From: Bacteroidota bacterium
GTDB taxonomy: Bacteria > Bacteroidota > Bacteroidia > NS11-12g > UBA955
Reading direction: 5' to 3'
Assembly: GCA_009918425.1 (NCBI GenBank)
Contig: RGEC01000003.1
Location: 1-35,273, forward strand
DNA length: 35,273 bases
How positions within the stretch are numbered: the first letter of the stretch is position 1; every line of letters begins with the position of its first letter. Position numbers and translations under genes: made by a program. This document shows positions 9,348-19,530 of the stretch, piece by piece. The notes under the pieces are model-generated. The model was given only the letters and a program-made list of their open reading frames with translations, made no database searches and was not told the DNA's origin.

Positions 9348-10707
9348 CTTGAGGTGTATTGCCTGTAAAACGGCCTTTGAGACGGCCACTGCTCATCAAT
9401 CCATCGTACTTCCTCATGAGGAGATAACTGTCGATTTGTTGCAATGTATCCAGGACCACACCAACCAAAATGAGCAAACTGGTACCCCCAAAGAACTGAC
9501 TGAATTCCTGATTTACGCCAAGATTTCCGGACAATACAGGTAATACTGCAATTAGGGAAATAAAGATTGCACCGGGCAGTGTAATGCGGCTAATGATATC
9601 ATCTATAAAGTTGGCCGTCTGCTTACCCGGCTTAATACCCGGTATGAAACCGTTGTTTCTCTTCATGTCATCAGCCATCTGAACAGGGTTAAAAATTATA
9701 GCAGTATAGAAATAGGTAAATACTACAATTAAAAACACCATCAGTGCATTGTGACCGAAGCTGTTTGGATTGGTAAGGCTCATGAGCCAGCCTGGCACAC
9801 TGCTCTGATCATAAAATCCTGCAATGGTTGCGGGCAAGAATAGAATAGCCTGTGCAAAAATAATGGGCATAACACCGGCTGCCAGTATTTTGATGGGAAG
9901 ATACTGTCTTACACCACCATACTGACGATTGCCGACAACCCTTTTTGCATAATTAATGGTTATCTTTCTGGTTCCCTGAGTAAGCAATATCACTCCAAGA
10001 ATAACCAAGGCCCATACTACCAATTCAATGAGAAAGAGTATAAAACTTGCGCGTCTTCCCGCAAAAGCCAATTCAGAGAACAGTGCATTCGGAAGTCGGG
10101 CAATGATACCTACCATAATAAGCAAGGATATACCGTTACCTAGACCGCGATCGGTTATACGCTCTCCCATCCACATGGTGAACATTGTACCTGCGGTAAG
10201 AAAAATTACGTTAGTAAAGAAAAACCAGCCTTGTGTAAGGTTAGCATTTTCGCGCAAGAAGAGTAAAGCTCCCTGATATTCAGGATTTCCGGTAAGCTGA
10301 TTGAGATATCCGAAAGCCTGAACACCCGTAAATGCGATGGTAAGGATTCGGGTATACTGATTGATCTTTCTCCTTCCCTCTTCACCTTCTTTCTGCATAC
10401 GCTGAAAGGCAGGAATAGCAATTGAAACCAATTGCATGAAAATACTTGCCGATATATACGGCATTATTCCCAGTGCAAAAATCGCTCCTCTGTTCCAGGC
10501 ACCACCTGCGAAGGTGTTAATCAAGTCAAGGATATTGTTCTTATTCTGGCTGTTCATGTTAGTTTCCAGAATTGAACTGTCGATACCGGGAAGTATTACG
10601 AAGGAACCCAGACGGTATACGGCTAGCAGCAGAAAAGTATAAAGTATTCTTCTCCGAAGCTCCTCTATCGACCAGATATGTTTTAGGGTTTCAATCAGCT
10701 TTTTCAT
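9337..10707 (-). CDS. secY: Preprotein translocase subunit SecY
   Basis: SecY is the pore of the Sec translocon in the inner membrane. The 456-residue protein has ten hydrophobic segments and the family landmarks ALGIMPYISASIFMQL, GERITDRGLGNGISL, a cytoplasmic loop with NRQYGGVRQYLPIKILAAGVMP, and FIPGIKPGKQTANFID. It is complete at both ends. It follows rplO by 4 bp. Its final codons carry the -33 element of the infA promoter. Confidence 0.98.
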   Translation of the reverse strand: MKKLIETLKHIWSIEELRRRILYTFLLLAVYRLGSFVILPGIDSSILETNMNSQNKNNILDLINTFAGGAWNRGAIFALGIMPYISASIFMQLVSIAIPAFQRMQKEGEEGRRKINQYTRILTIAFTGVQAFGYLNQLTGNPEYQGALLFLRENANLTQGWFFFTNVIFLTAGTMFTMWMGERITDRGLGNGISLLIMVGIIARLPNALFSELAFAGRRASFILFLIELVVWALVILGVILLTQGTRKITINYAKRVVGNRQYGGVRQYLPIKILAAGVMPIIFAQAILFLPATIAGFYDQSSVPGWLMSLTNPNSFGHNALMVFLIVVFTYFYTAIIFNPVQMADDMKRNNGFIPGIKPGKQTANFIDDIISRITLPGAIFISLIAVLPVLSGNLGVNQEFSQFFGGTSLLILVGVVLDTLQQIDSYLLMRKYDGLMSSGRLKGRFTGNTPQVDY

Positions 10708-10711
10708 GGAA

Positions 10712-11161
10712 TCAACCTATAACGTGAACAGAGCCACCGGCCTTTTCAATGGCAGTCTTAGCGGTTTCACTAAATTTGTGTGCGTGAACCTCCACACCGG
10801 CTTTGATTTCACCGCGACCCAGAATTTTAACCATCTCGGACTTGCCAACTAGGTGCTTTTTAACAAGAAGCTCGTGATCTATTTTATTTACTTTGAGTGA
10901 ATCAGCAAGCCCCTGCAACACATCCAAGTTGATTGCAGCATATTCAACACGGTTGATATTTTTGAAACCGCCTTTTGGAATACGGCGCTGTAAGGGCATC
11001 TGACCACCTTCAAAACCAATCTTCCTGGAGTATCCTGTACGTGATTGCGCACCTTTATGACCTTTTGTTGATGTTCCGCCTCTTCCAGAGCCTTCACCAC
11101 GGCCAATTCGCTTTCTGTTTTTGGTAGAACCTGCAGCAGGTTTTAAATTACTTAAATTCAT
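10712..11161 (-). CDS. rplO: 50S ribosomal protein L15
   Basis: uL15 is a 23S rRNA-binding protein with a long extended N-terminal arm. It has 149 residues. The Gly/Arg-rich arm (KRIGRGEGSGRGGTSTKGHKGAQSR, GFEGGQMPLQRRIPKGGF) is followed by the globular domain ending GGSVHVIG. It lies 1 bp after rpmD and 4 bp before secY. Confidence 0.98.
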   Translation of the reverse strand: MNLSNLKPAAGSTKNRKRIGRGEGSGRGGTSTKGHKGAQSRTGYSRKIGFEGGQMPLQRRIPKGGFKNINRVEYAAINLDVLQGLADSLKVNKIDHELLVKKHLVGKSEMVKILGRGEIKAGVEVHAHKFSETAKTAIEKAGGSVHVIG

Positions 11162-11162
11162 G

Positions 11163-11345
11163 TTACTTGGTGTTTTCTACTTTAATAAGATGATTAACGG
11201 TGTTGATCATACCCTGAATCTGATTATTCAGTTCTATTTCAGCACTCGCATTGATTTTGCGGAGACCTAAGGCACGAAGCGTAGCTTTCTGGTTCTTGGG
11301 ATATCCGATACCGCTTTTTACCAGTGTAATTTTAACTTTTCCCAT
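11163..11345 (-). CDS. rpmD: 50S ribosomal protein L30
   Basis: uL30 is a small 50S protein. It has 60 residues (MGKVKITLVKSGIGYPKNQKATLRALGLRKI, then MINTVNHLIKVE), the standard size. It lies between rpsE (4 bp) and rplO (1 bp). Confidence 0.97.
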   Translation of the reverse strand: MGKVKITLVKSGIGYPKNQKATLRALGLRKINASAEIELNNQIQGMINTVNHLIKVENTK

Positions 11346-11349
11346 GACC

Positions 11350-11868
11350 TTATCCGTTGAATACTTTTTTAAGATTAATATTTCTCATTTTGGCCACTGC
11401 ATAAGGGTCTCTCATGGTAGTTAGGGCATCGAATGTAGCCTTAACAACGTTGTGGGGGTTTGAGGAACCTTTGGATTTGGCCAATACGTCGGTTACACCC
11501 GCACTTTCCAGCACGGCACGCATAGCACCACCGGCAATAACACCGGTACCATGTGCTGCGGGCTTAAGGAATACGCGACCTCCGCCGAATTTACCGGTCT
11601 GTTCGTGAGGAACCGTACCGTTTATTACAGGAACTTTGATGAGGTTTTTCTTTGCATCTTCAATTCCTTTGTTTACGGCGTCCATTACTTCGTTGGAGCG
11701 ACCCAAACCATGACCTACCACACCATTTCCGTCACCCACAACTACGAGGGCACTGAAACTGAAAGTACGGCCACCTTTGGTTACTTTGGCAACACGATTG
11801 ATGGAAACCACTTTTTCGGTAAGTGTCAACTCACCGGGTCTCACACGCTTATTGATATTTTCAGACAT
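11350..11868 (-). CDS. rpsE: 30S ribosomal protein S5
   Basis: uS5 helps maintain decoding accuracy and the mRNA entry channel. It has 172 residues: the N-terminal dsRNA-binding-like domain ([39 protein letters not shown]) and the C-terminal domain ([46 protein letters not shown]). It is intact, 21 bp after rplR. Confidence 0.98.
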   Translation of the reverse strand: MSENINKRVRPGELTLTEKVVSINRVAKVTKGGRTFSFSALVVVGDGNGVVGHGLGRSNEVMDAVNKGIEDAKKNLIKVPVINGTVPHEQTGKFGGGRVFLKPAAHGTGVIAGGAMRAVLESAGVTDVLAKSKGSSNPHNVVKATFDALTTMRDPYAVAKMRNINLKKVFNG

Positions 11869-11889
11869 TTGAATGACTTCTTTAATAAA

Positions 11890-12246
11890 TTAAAATTCCA
11901 ATCCTCCTTCGCGGGCTGCGTCTGCAAGGCTTTTTACACGTCCATGGTACAGATAACCGCCACGATCGAAAACTACAGACTTAATACCGGCTGCCATGGC
12001 TTTTTCGGCCAGTTTTTTACCTACCAAAGCAGATTTAGCTACCTTATTATCTTTTACATCCTTGATACCATCTTCAGAAGATGATGCAGAACAAAGGGTA
12101 ACTCCTTTGCTGTCATCTATGATCTGGGCGTAGATATCTTTATTGCTGCGGTATACACTGAGGCGGGGCCTTACAGTTGTTCCGCTTATACGACCGCGAA
12201 TACGGCTGCGAATTTTGCTTCTTCTTTGTGCTACTGATTTTGACAT
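11890..12246 (-). CDS. rplR: 50S ribosomal protein L18
   Basis: uL18 binds 5S rRNA in the central protuberance. It has 118 residues: a basic N-terminus ([38 protein letters not shown]), the middle [16 protein letters not shown], and the conserved end [26 protein letters not shown]. It lies 12 bp after rplF. Confidence 0.98.
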   Translation of the reverse strand: MSKSVAQRRSKIRSRIRGRISGTTVRPRLSVYRSNKDIYAQIIDDSKGVTLCSASSSEDGIKDVKDNKVAKSALVGKKLAEKAMAAGIKSVVFDRGGYLYHGRVKSLADAAREGGLEF

Positions 12247-12258
12247 AACTAATTAAAA

Positions 12259-12810
12259 TTATTTGGCTGCTGATTTACCTGCCTTCTTTCTCAATACTTC
12301 ACCGGCAAACTTGATACCTTTACCCTTGTAAGGCTCAGGCTTACGGAATGAACGGATTTTAGCAGCTATCTGGCCTAAAAGCTGTTTGTCTGCACATTCC
12401 ATGGTGATGGAAGGGTTCTGACCTTTCAGCGTTTCAGTGGTAACTTTAATTTCCTTTGGGATCTCCAGCATGATGCGGTGAGAGTAACCCAGGGTAAAGT
12501 CTACCAGATTGCCCTGGTTGGATACTTTGTAACCAACACCGACCAATTCCTGTTTAACTGTGTGGCCCTGACTAACACCAACAACCATATTCTGAATCAA
12601 AGCACGGTAAAGGCCGTGCAATGCTTTATGTTGCTTGCTGTCGCTCGGGCGATTTACTGTCAGCACTCCATCGGTGATTTCAATTGTGATTTCTGTTCCG
12701 ATGTATTGCGACACTTCTCCTTTTGGACCCTTGGCAGTGATGTTTCCATTATCATTGGTAATGGTAACGCCGGCCGGGATACTGATGGGTGCTTTTCCTA
12801 CGCGTGACAT
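12259..12810 (-). CDS. rplF: 50S ribosomal protein L6
   Basis: uL6 sits near the factor-binding site of the 50S subunit. It has 183 residues: MSRVGKAPISIPAGVTI, GPKGEVSQYI, the second repeat VGVGYKVSNQGNLVDFTLGYSH, and the signature PEPYKGKGIKFAGEVLRKKAGKSAAK. It is complete and follows rpsH by 23 bp. Confidence 0.98.
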   Translation of the reverse strand: MSRVGKAPISIPAGVTITNDNGNITAKGPKGEVSQYIGTEITIEITDGVLTVNRPSDSKQHKALHGLYRALIQNMVVGVSQGHTVKQELVGVGYKVSNQGNLVDFTLGYSHRIMLEIPKEIKVTTETLKGQNPSITMECADKQLLGQIAAKIRSFRKPEPYKGKGIKFAGEVLRKKAGKSAAK

Positions 12811-12833
12811 TTTGTTTTATTGATTTATTATTA

Positions 12834-13232
12834 TTAAGATACGTAACACAATACTTCACCGCCAACATTCTGTGTGCGCGCTTCTTTGTCTGTCATTACA
12901 CCTTTTGAGGTGGTAAGAATCGCTACACCAAGACCATTCAATACACGGGGCATTGTGTCTACATTGGCATATCTGCGCAGACCCGGCGTGCTGACTCTGG
13001 ACAAACTGCGAATTGCGCTTGCCTTGGTAACGGGATCGTATTTAAGGGCTATTTTAATTACGCCCTGTTTGTTTTCTGAATCTTCGAATTTGTATTTAAG
13101 GATATATCCTTTTTCATACAAAACACGGGTGATTTCCTTTTTCAGGTTGCTGGCAGGAATTTCAACAATTCTGTGCTTCGCCTTCATGGCATTGCGCAAC
13201 CGGGTGAGAAAATCTGATATTGGATCGGTCAT
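12834..13232 (-). CDS. rpsH: 30S ribosomal protein S8
   Basis: uS8 is a primary 16S binder, and in E. coli it is the spc-operon translational repressor. It has 132 residues: MTDPISDFLTRLRNAMKAKHRIVEIPAS, YILKYKFED, and the C-terminal signature LNGLGVAILTTSKGVMTDKEAR ending GGEVLCYVS. It lies between rpsN (18 bp) and rplF. I looked for no regulatory mimic and claim none. Confidence 0.98.
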   Translation of the reverse strand: MTDPISDFLTRLRNAMKAKHRIVEIPASNLKKEITRVLYEKGYILKYKFEDSENKQGVIKIALKYDPVTKASAIRSLSRVSTPGLRRYANVDTMPRVLNGLGVAILTTSKGVMTDKEARTQNVGGEVLCYVS

Positions 13233-13250
13233 TTTATTCTTTTATTAATA

Positions 13251-13520
13251 TTACCAACTTGATTTAGTTACACCTGGAATCTTTCCGTCGCTCGCCAGTA
13301 ATCTGAACTGGTTACGGCAAATGCCGAAAGTACGGATGTAACCCCTTGGACGGCCTGTGAGTTTGCAACGATTGCGCAAACGAACGGGTGATGCATTTCT
13401 GGGAATACGCTGCAAAGCATCGTAATTTCCTTCAGCCTTAAGCGCGGCGCGTTTTTCAGCATAACGGGCCACCAGTGCCTCGCGCTTACGCTGTCTTGCC
13501 TTTATGGATTCTTTTGCCAT
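13251..13520 (-). CDS. rpsN: 30S ribosomal protein S14, long zinc-free form
   Basis: uS14 is in the 30S head. This is the 89-residue form without the CxxC zinc pairs ([31 protein letters not shown], then [27 protein letters not shown]). It lies 5 bp after rplE. Confidence 0.98.
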   Translation of the reverse strand: MAKESIKARQRKREALVARYAEKRAALKAEGNYDALQRIPRNASPVRLRNRCKLTGRPRGYIRTFGICRNQFRLLASDGKIPGVTKSSW

Positions 13521-13525
13521 GTATA

Positions 13526-14077
13526 TTATTTACTTTTAAAGGGGAAACCCATCAGTTTCAGCAGTTCCAGACATTCCTCGTCTGTTTTGGCTGTGGTAAC
13601 GATGGTAATATCCATACCAGTGATTCTGTTAACTTTATCAATGTCAATTTCAGGGAAAATGATCTGTTCAGTAATGCCCATGTTAAAATTACCACGGCCA
13701 TCAAAACCTTTCACATTCAGGCCCTGAAAATCGCGTACGCGTGGCAATGCGATGCTGATGAGGCGATGTATAAAGTCATACATAGCTTCCTTGCGCAGGG
13801 TAACCCTTGCACCGATAGGCATATTCTCCCTTAATTTAAAGTTTGAAATAGCCTTGCGAGAGAATGTTGCCTGGGCTTTCTGACCGGATATTTTGGTCAT
13901 TTCCTCTACAGCGGCATCTACCAGTTTTTTATCATTTACTGCAGCACCCACACCTTGGTTGAGGCTAACCTTTACCAAACGGGGCATTTCCATTACATTT
14001 TTGTAACCGAATTTCTCCTTAAGAGCCGGCACTACGACTTCCTCGTAGCGGGTTTGCAGAAGTGGTTTATAGCTCAT
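13526..14077 (-). CDS. rplE: 50S ribosomal protein L5
   Basis: uL5 binds 5S rRNA and contacts P-site tRNA. It has 183 residues: [102 protein letters not shown], and the terminal [17 protein letters not shown]. It is complete and follows rplX by 11 bp. Confidence 0.98.
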   Translation of the reverse strand: MSYKPLLQTRYEEVVVPALKEKFGYKNVMEMPRLVKVSLNQGVGAAVNDKKLVDAAVEEMTKISGQKAQATFSRKAISNFKLRENMPIGARVTLRKEAMYDFIHRLISIALPRVRDFQGLNVKGFDGRGNFNMGITEQIIFPEIDIDKVNRITGMDITIVTTAKTDEECLELLKLMGFPFKSK

Positions 14078-14088
14078 TTTTCTAATTC

Positions 14089-14415
14089 TTATTTAATAAA
14101 TTCTCCGGTTTTGCGGGCAACTCTTTGCAGTTTGCCATCATCATTCAGCTTTCTACCGATTCGGGTTGGCTTGCCACCTACTACTACCATAAGGTTTGAA
14201 ATATGGATGGGAGCCTCAACCTTATCAATTTTACCGCTGGTATTCTGGGCAGTAGGTTTGCGGTGTTTGGTAACGATGTTCAAACCTTCTACCAAAGCGC
14301 GGTTGTCAGCTACCATAACCTTCAGGACCTTACCGGTTTTTCCTTTGTCATCCCCGGAAATCACCTTTACGGTATCTCCTTTTTTAATATGCAATTTAAC
14401 TTTTGACACTTTCAA
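14089..14415 (-). CDS. rplX: 50S ribosomal protein L24
   Basis: uL24 is an assembly initiator of the 50S subunit with a KOW motif. It has 108 residues: [43 protein letters not shown], then the [15 protein letters not shown] stretch. The start is ATG 14413-14415, 6 bp after the rplN stop. Confidence 0.98.
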   Translation of the reverse strand: MKVSKVKLHIKKGDTVKVISGDDKGKTGKVLKVMVADNRALVEGLNIVTKHRKPTAQNTSGKIDKVEAPIHISNLMVVVGGKPTRIGRKLNDDGKLQRVARKTGEFIK

Positions 14416-14421
14416 TATTGA

Positions 14422-14790
14422 TTAAAGCACTTCTGGTGCAAGTGATACAATTTTCATGAACTGCTTGTCACGGAGTTCCCTTGCTACAGGCCCGAAAATA
14501 CGAGTACCTCTGGGTTCATCCGAAGCATTTAACAGTACACAGCTGTTCTCATCAAAACGGATATAGGATCCGTCGGGACGGCGAACTTCTTTTTTAACAC
14601 GCACAACCACCGCTTTGGATACGGCTCCTTTTTTCATACCGCCGCCAGGCATAGCGTCTTTTACGCTTACCACGATTTTGTCTCCAACTGAGGCATAACG
14701 ACGGCCTGATCCACCGAGTACGCGGATGCAGAGCACTTCGCGTGCACCGCTGTTGTCAGCTACTTTTAGTCTTGATTCCTGTTGTACCAT
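14422..14790 (-). CDS. rplN: 50S ribosomal protein L14
   Basis: uL14 forms an intersubunit bridge with 16S rRNA. It has 122 residues: [93 protein letters not shown]. It is full length, 1 bp after rpsQ. Confidence 0.98.
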   Translation of the reverse strand: MVQQESRLKVADNSGAREVLCIRVLGGSGRRYASVGDKIVVSVKDAMPGGGMKKGAVSKAVVVRVKKEVRRPDGSYIRFDENSCVLLNASDEPRGTRIFGPVARELRDKQFMKIVSLAPEVL

Positions 14791-14791
14791 C

Positions 14792-15052
14792 TTATTTAGC
14801 TTTTTCTACTACTTCGACCAATCTCCAACGTTTGGTTTTGCTCAAAGGACGTGTTTCCATGATGCGAACGATATCGTTTTCACCACATTGGTTGGTTTCG
14901 TCATGAGCTGTGTATTTCTTGGTCTTTTTGAAATACTTACCATATTTGGGGTGTTTCACGTTACGAACAACCGATACCACAATGGTTTTATCCATCTTGG
15001 TACTGGTTACCGTGCCGGTAATTTCTTTCCGTGAATTCCTTACTGTTTCCAT
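14792..15052 (-). CDS. rpsQ: 30S ribosomal protein S17
   Basis: uS17 is a primary 16S-binding OB-fold protein. It has 86 residues: [45 protein letters not shown], then [30 protein letters not shown]. Its ATG overlaps the rpmC stop by one base (TAATG), so the two are coupled. Confidence 0.98.
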   Translation of the reverse strand: METVRNSRKEITGTVTSTKMDKTIVVSVVRNVKHPKYGKYFKKTKKYTAHDETNQCGENDIVRIMETRPLSKTKRWRLVEVVEKAK

Positions 15053-15288
15053 TAGTTATTCTCTCCGTTATTCTTTTTCATATAAGCAGCCAACTCAGCC
15101 TGAATGCGGCGATTGTTCAATTCAGTAAGCATTCTTGCAATGTTCTTACGGGTAATTGACAACTTGTGCGGCTGTTCAATCTGAGAAACTGTATTCTGGA
15201 ACTTCATCTTCTGGTAGCGCGTACGTTCTTCTCTGTAAGCGGTCACAAGTTCCTTATTAGACATTCCTTTTACTTCTTCGTTTTTCAT
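15052..15288 (-). CDS. rpmC: 50S ribosomal protein L29
   Basis: uL29 is a helical-hairpin protein at the tunnel exit. It has 78 residues: [61 protein letters not shown] plus a short tail, a little longer than the E. coli protein. A canonical Shine-Dalgarno-like AGGAGG lies 7 nt before the ATG, formed by the last Glu-Glu codons of rplP. Confidence 0.97.
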   Translation of the reverse strand: MKNEEVKGMSNKELVTAYREERTRYQKMKFQNTVSQIEQPHKLSITRKNIARMLTELNNRRIQAELAAYMKKNNGENN

Positions 15289-15290
15289 AA

Positions 15291-15716
15291 TTATGCCTCC
15301 TCGGCGAAATCAGGACGTACAACAAATTTGGTGGTTACCGGCAGTTTCTGGGCAGCCAGACGCATTCCTTCTTTGGCAGTTTCCAGGGGTACACCACCCA
15401 CCTCGAACATAATGGTTCCGGGTTTTACGGTAGCAACCCAATATTCGGGAGCACCCTTACCCTTACCCATACGCACTTCAGCAGGCTTTTTGGTTACGGG
15501 TTTGTCCGGGAAAATACGGATCCAAACCTGTCCTTCACGCTTAAGATAGCGGGTAAGAGCAATACGGGCAGCTTCAATCTGACGGGCTGTGATCCAGTGA
15601 GGTTCAAGGCTTTTGAGACCGAAACTTCCGAAATCAACGCGGTGACCACGGGTTGCAACACCTTTCACACGGCCTTTCTGCTGTTTCCTATATTTGGTTC
15701 TTTTTGGGCTAAGCAT
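15291..15716 (-). CDS. rplP: 50S ribosomal protein L16
   Basis: uL16 is close to the A site and peptidyl-transferase centre. It has 141 residues: [89 protein letters not shown]. It is complete and follows rpsC by 22 bp. Confidence 0.98.
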   Translation of the reverse strand: MLSPKRTKYRKQQKGRVKGVATRGHRVDFGSFGLKSLEPHWITARQIEAARIALTRYLKREGQVWIRIFPDKPVTKKPAEVRMGKGKGAPEYWVATVKPGTIMFEVGGVPLETAKEGMRLAAQKLPVTTKFVVRPDFAEEA

Positions 15717-15738
15717 CGTTTCTTTCTTTTAATCTTGA

Positions 15739-16488
15739 TTATTTACGCTTGCGGCGATCACCACCAGGACGAGGACCTCTGTCGCGGTCTCTGCCTCTGT
15801 CGTCTCTTCCTCTTGCACCGTCGCGCTTTCTTTCTGTATCCAACTGAGGTGCCAGGTCAACCTTGCCATAGATTTCACCACGGCACAGCCATACCTTGAT
15901 ACCAATTTTACCATACACGGTCTGAGCTTCTACAATAGCGTAGTCGATATTACTTCTGAGCGTGTGCAGAGGAGTACGTCCGTCTTTATACATCTCAGAA
16001 CGAGCAATTTCACCACCGTTCAAACGACCGCTGATTCTTACCTTAATTCCTTCTGCGCCCATTTTCATGCTGCTTTGAATAGCATTCTTCACGGCACGCT
16101 TGTAAGAAAAACGATTCTCGATCTGCTGGGCGATGTTCTCACCAACTAACTGCGCATCGAGCTCAGGTCTTTTGATTTCGTTGATATTGATCTGAACATC
16201 CTTACCGGTAATCTTGCGGATTTCCTCACGGATTGTATCTACTTCCTGGCCACCACGACCAATAACAATACCAGGGCGTGATGTATGAATGGTAATGGTG
16301 ATGCGCTTCAGAGTGCGCTCGATTACCACTTTGGCAATACCCCCTTTGGGTATGCGAACACGCAGATATTTGCGGATTTTTTCGTCTTCAACCAGTTTAT
16401 CACCGTAGTCTTTTCCACCATACCAGTTGGAGTCCCAACCACGAATGATTCCCAGACGCAATCCTATTGGGTTAACCTTTTGTCCCAT
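15739..16488 (-). CDS. rpsC: 30S ribosomal protein S3 with Arg/Asp/Gly-rich tail
   Basis: uS3 lines the mRNA entry tunnel and has mRNA-unwinding activity in E. coli. It has 249 residues. The KH domain shows [37 protein letters not shown], and the C-terminal domain shows [62 protein letters not shown]. After about residue 215 it ends in a charged, repetitive tail ([20 protein letters not shown]) that E. coli S3 lacks. Confidence 0.98.
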   Translation of the reverse strand: MGQKVNPIGLRLGIIRGWDSNWYGGKDYGDKLVEDEKIRKYLRVRIPKGGIAKVVIERTLKRITITIHTSRPGIVIGRGGQEVDTIREEIRKITGKDVQININEIKRPELDAQLVGENIAQQIENRFSYKRAVKNAIQSSMKMGAEGIKVRISGRLNGGEIARSEMYKDGRTPLHTLRSNIDYAIVEAQTVYGKIGIKVWLCRGEIYGKVDLAPQLDTERKRDGARGRDDRGRDRDRGPRPGGDRRKRK

Positions 16489-16489
16489 A

Positions 16490-16855
16490 TTAGTTATTTA
16501 CCTCACTTTTTGTTACAGTATCAATGACAATCGTTACGTGGTTGCTGCGCTTGCGCTGACGGTAACCGCGACCCTGAGGGGCAGTGCGTAGACGCTTCAT
16601 GGTTACACCACCATCCACCAGTATTGACTTTACATACAGATCGCTGTCTTCAATTCGCTCACCGGAATTGATCTGACTCCAGTTGGCTACACCGCTGCGA
16701 ATCAACTTGCTCAGAAACAAGGCATAACCTGGCTTCTGGTTCCACTGAAGGATGTTGAGAGCACGTTCTACTTTCTGACCACGTACCAAATCTGCCACCA
16801 TACGCATTTTGCGGGGTGAAAGAGGGCAGTTTCTCAAAATTGCTTTAGCTTCCAT
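16490..16855 (-). CDS. rplV: 50S ribosomal protein L22
   Basis: uL22 lines the peptide exit tunnel, and its beta-hairpin tip is a macrolide-resistance site. It has 121 residues: [32 protein letters not shown], the hairpin region [33 protein letters not shown]. It looks intact. It lies 1 bp before rpsC. Confidence 0.98.
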   Translation of the reverse strand: MEAKAILRNCPLSPRKMRMVADLVRGQKVERALNILQWNQKPGYALFLSKLIRSGVANWSQINSGERIEDSDLYVKSILVDGGVTMKRLRTAPQGRGYRQRKRSNHVTIVIDTVTKSEVNN

Positions 16856-16873
16856 TTTGTTTCTTCTCCCTTT

Positions 16874-17131
16874 TTATTTGCTGTGACCTTTGAAAGTGCG
16901 GGTTGGAGCGAATTCGCCCAACTTATGACCTACCATGTTCTCGGTTACATAAACCGGAATGAATTTATTTCCGTTGTGCACAGCGAATGTGTGTCCCACG
17001 AAATCGGGGAGAATCATGCTGCGGCGCGACCAGGTTTTAACAACCGATTTTTTGTTACCCTCGTTAAGAACGGTAACCTTGCGCATCAACTTATAGTCTA
17101 CGAATGGGCCTTTTTTTACTGACCTTGCCAT
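16874..17131 (-). CDS. rpsS: 30S ribosomal protein S19
   Basis: uS19 forms a head complex with S13. It has 85 residues: [71 protein letters not shown]. It is complete, 12 bp after rplB. Confidence 0.98.
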   Translation of the reverse strand: MARSVKKGPFVDYKLMRKVTVLNEGNKKSVVKTWSRRSMILPDFVGHTFAVHNGNKFIPVYVTENMVGHKLGEFAPTRTFKGHSK

Positions 17132-17143
17132 TTTTTTTAGTTA

Positions 17144-17983
17144 TTAATTGCTGTTCCTCTTACTTTTTCTACGTTCGATAATCAGGCGGCTTGTGGCTTT
17201 CTTGGGCGCACGCGTCTTCTGACCTTGTGAATAAATCAGGTTTCTTGAACGAGCCTGACCACCTTTGTTGCGGCCTTCGCCACCACCCATCGGGTGATCA
17301 ACAGGGTTCATGGCTGTACTTCTGGTGCGGGGACGAATACCCAACCAACGGCTACGTCCGGCTTTGCCTTTGCGCAGTAAATTGTGTTCGCTGTTGCTAA
17401 CAGAACCTATTGTAGCAAGACATGCAGACAACACTTTTCTCAATTCACCTGAAGGCAATTTGATGGTTGCATATTTGTCTTCGCGACCCAGCAACTGAGC
17501 ATAAGAACCGGCACTTCTGCAGATTTTAGCTCCTTGACCGGGCGACATTTCAATGTTGTGAATCAAAGAACCCAGGGGAATTTCCGACATAGGAAGTGCG
17601 TTTCCGATTTCGGGGGGAACGCCTGGACCCTGTTCGATTTTCTGGCCTACCTTAATGCCGTTGGGGGCAATGATGTAGCGCTTTTCACCATCGGTATACT
17701 GAATCAGTGAAATGAATGCGCTGCGGTTTGGATCGTATTCTACGCTGAGAACTTCACCGGCCACACCATGATTGGCTCTTTTGAAGTCAATCATACGATA
17801 ACGGCGCTTGTGTCCGCCACCGATAAAACGCATGGTCATGCGACCCTGGTTATTTCTTCCGCCTGATTTCTTGATAGGAACAATCAGGGATTTTTCCGGC
17901 TTGTCTGTGGTGATTTCTGCAAACGAGTTTGCAATGTGAAACCGTTGACCGGGCGTTGTTGGATTTAAACGTTTAACTGCCAT
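17144..17983 (-). CDS. rplB: 50S ribosomal protein L2
   Basis: uL2 is needed for peptidyl-transferase centre formation and subunit joining. It has 279 residues: [42 protein letters not shown], the middle [20 protein letters not shown], and the C-terminal [18 protein letters not shown] loop that holds the essential His region. It is full length, 2 bp after rplW. Confidence 0.98.
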   Translation of the reverse strand: MAVKRLNPTTPGQRFHIANSFAEITTDKPEKSLIVPIKKSGGRNNQGRMTMRFIGGGHKRRYRMIDFKRANHGVAGEVLSVEYDPNRSAFISLIQYTDGEKRYIIAPNGIKVGQKIEQGPGVPPEIGNALPMSEIPLGSLIHNIEMSPGQGAKICRSAGSYAQLLGREDKYATIKLPSGELRKVLSACLATIGSVSNSEHNLLRKGKAGRSRWLGIRPRTRSTAMNPVDHPMGGGEGRNKGGQARSRNLIYSQGQKTRAPKKATSRLIIERRKSKRNSN

Positions 17984-17985
17984 GA

Positions 17986-18270
17986 TCAGATGTTTTCGTA
18001 AAAGTCAATGTTGAAACCTTCTTTTAACGTCACGATGGCCTTTTTATACCCGTTGGTATAACCGGAGATCTGGCCTGTGCGTCTGTTGCGACGCATTTTC
18101 CCCCTTGCAATCATTGTGTTTACTGATGCCACTTCCACTCCATAGAAATCTTCGATGGCCTTTTTGATTTCGTCTTTGGTAGATTTTTTATCTACTACGA
18201 AACCATATTGACCACGCTTATCCATGATAGCGGTCATTTTCTCAGTAATCAACGGCTTCTTGAGTATCAT
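17986..18270 (-). CDS. rplW: 50S ribosomal protein L23
   Basis: uL23 is at the tunnel exit and docks trigger factor and SRP. It has 94 residues ([61 protein letters not shown]). Its ATG overlaps the rplD stop by 4 bp (ATGA). Confidence 0.98.
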   Translation of the reverse strand: MILKKPLITEKMTAIMDKRGQYGFVVDKKSTKDEIKKAIEDFYGVEVASVNTMIARGKMRRNRRTGQISGYTNGYKKAIVTLKEGFNIDFYENI

Positions 18271-18893
18271 TGTTTATTTGATTCTTCTAATTTGGTTAAT
18301 GCTCCTTCTGTGAGGATAAGCTTTCCGGCTTTCAAAACCTGGTAGGTATTGATATCAGCAGCCTTCATCACAGTGTTACCTTCAATATTCCTTCCGCTGA
18401 GGTATATGTTTTTGTTGGTTTCTGCAGTTACGAACAATGTGCGGGCATTGATGTTCAGTGCATTCAGGAAACCTTTGAATTCGGCAGTTTTGGGTGTTGC
18501 CATTTCAAAATCCTCAACAACAAGAATGTTATTTTCCTTAGCCTTGTAAGAAAGCGCGCTCAAACGAGCCAACTTTTTCAGTTTCTTGTTTAACTTGAAC
18601 GAGTAGTCGCGGGGACGGGGACCATGAATACGGCCACCACCCACGTAGATACCTGACTTTAAGCTACCATGACGGGCTCCGCCTGTTCCTTTTTGGCGAA
18701 ACAGCTTGCGTGTACTACGAGAAATCTCAGAACGGTCCTTGGTTTTGTGTGTACCCTGACGCTGATTTGCCTGAAACTGTTTAACATCCAGCCAGATAGC
18801 GTGATCATTGGGTTCTATTCCAAAGATATCTTTGGATAATGTAACCGTTCTTCCGGTTTCAGCACCCTGTTTGTTTAATACATTGATTTTCAT
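18267..18893 (-). CDS. rplD: 50S ribosomal protein L4
   Basis: uL4 reaches into the exit tunnel, and in E. coli it also represses the S10 operon. It has 208 residues: the N-terminal strand [20 protein letters not shown], the tunnel loop [46 protein letters not shown], and a C-terminal globular domain ending [10 protein letters not shown]. It is 4 bp overlapped by rplW and 2 bp after rplC. Confidence 0.98.
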   Translation of the reverse strand: MKINVLNKQGAETGRTVTLSKDIFGIEPNDHAIWLDVKQFQANQRQGTHKTKDRSEISRSTRKLFRQKGTGGARHGSLKSGIYVGGGRIHGPRPRDYSFKLNKKLKKLARLSALSYKAKENNILVVEDFEMATPKTAEFKGFLNALNINARTLFVTAETNKNIYLSGRNIEGNTVMKAADINTYQVLKAGKLILTEGALTKLEESNKQ

Positions 18894-18895
18894 GG

Positions 18896-19522
18896 TTAAC
18901 GCTCAACTATTACGGTGGAACCATTATGGCCGGGAACGGATCCCTTAACCAACAATAAATTTTGTTCAGGAACGATACGAAGCACCTGCATGTTTACGGC
19001 TTTCACGCGGCGATTGCCGGTTTGTCCTGCCATACGGATACCTTTGAAAACACGGGCAGGAAATGAACAGGCACCGATAGAACCGGGGGCACGCAGGCGG
19101 TTGTGCTGACCGTGGGTAGCTTCACCCACACCAGCAAATCCATGGCGCTTTACAACACCTTGAAATCCCTTACCCTTTGAAGTTCCGATCACATCCACAA
19201 ACTGGCCTTCTTCGAAGATGGAAACATCAAATACGTCTCCCAGTTTAGCAGCAGCTTCAGCTTCATCAGGGTTACGAAATTCTACGAAAGATTTTTTCGC
19301 ATCTGTATTGGCTTTTGCGCAGTGGCCTTTTAAGGCAGCCCCTGCATTCTTTTCTTTTTTCTCACCCCAGGCCATCTGGATCGCGCTGTATCCATCTTTT
19401 TCCTGGGTTTTAACCTGCGTTATTACACAGGGACCGGCCTCAATAACGGTGCAAGCCACCTTGCGGCCATCAGCATCAAAAATGCTGGTCATTCCGAGTT
19501 TTTTTCCAATCAATCCTTCCAT
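18896..19522 (-). CDS. rplC: 50S ribosomal protein L3
   Basis: uL3 is an early-assembly protein whose loop approaches the peptidyl-transferase centre. It has 208 residues: [100 protein letters not shown]. It has a complete start and stop, 8 bp after rpsJ. Confidence 0.98.
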   Translation of the reverse strand: MEGLIGKKLGMTSIFDADGRKVACTVIEAGPCVITQVKTQEKDGYSAIQMAWGEKKEKNAGAALKGHCAKANTDAKKSFVEFRNPDEAEAAAKLGDVFDVSIFEEGQFVDVIGTSKGKGFQGVVKRHGFAGVGEATHGQHNRLRAPGSIGACSFPARVFKGIRMAGQTGNRRVKAVNMQVLRIVPEQNLLLVKGSVPGHNGSTVIVER

Positions 19523-19530
19523 GGTTCAAA

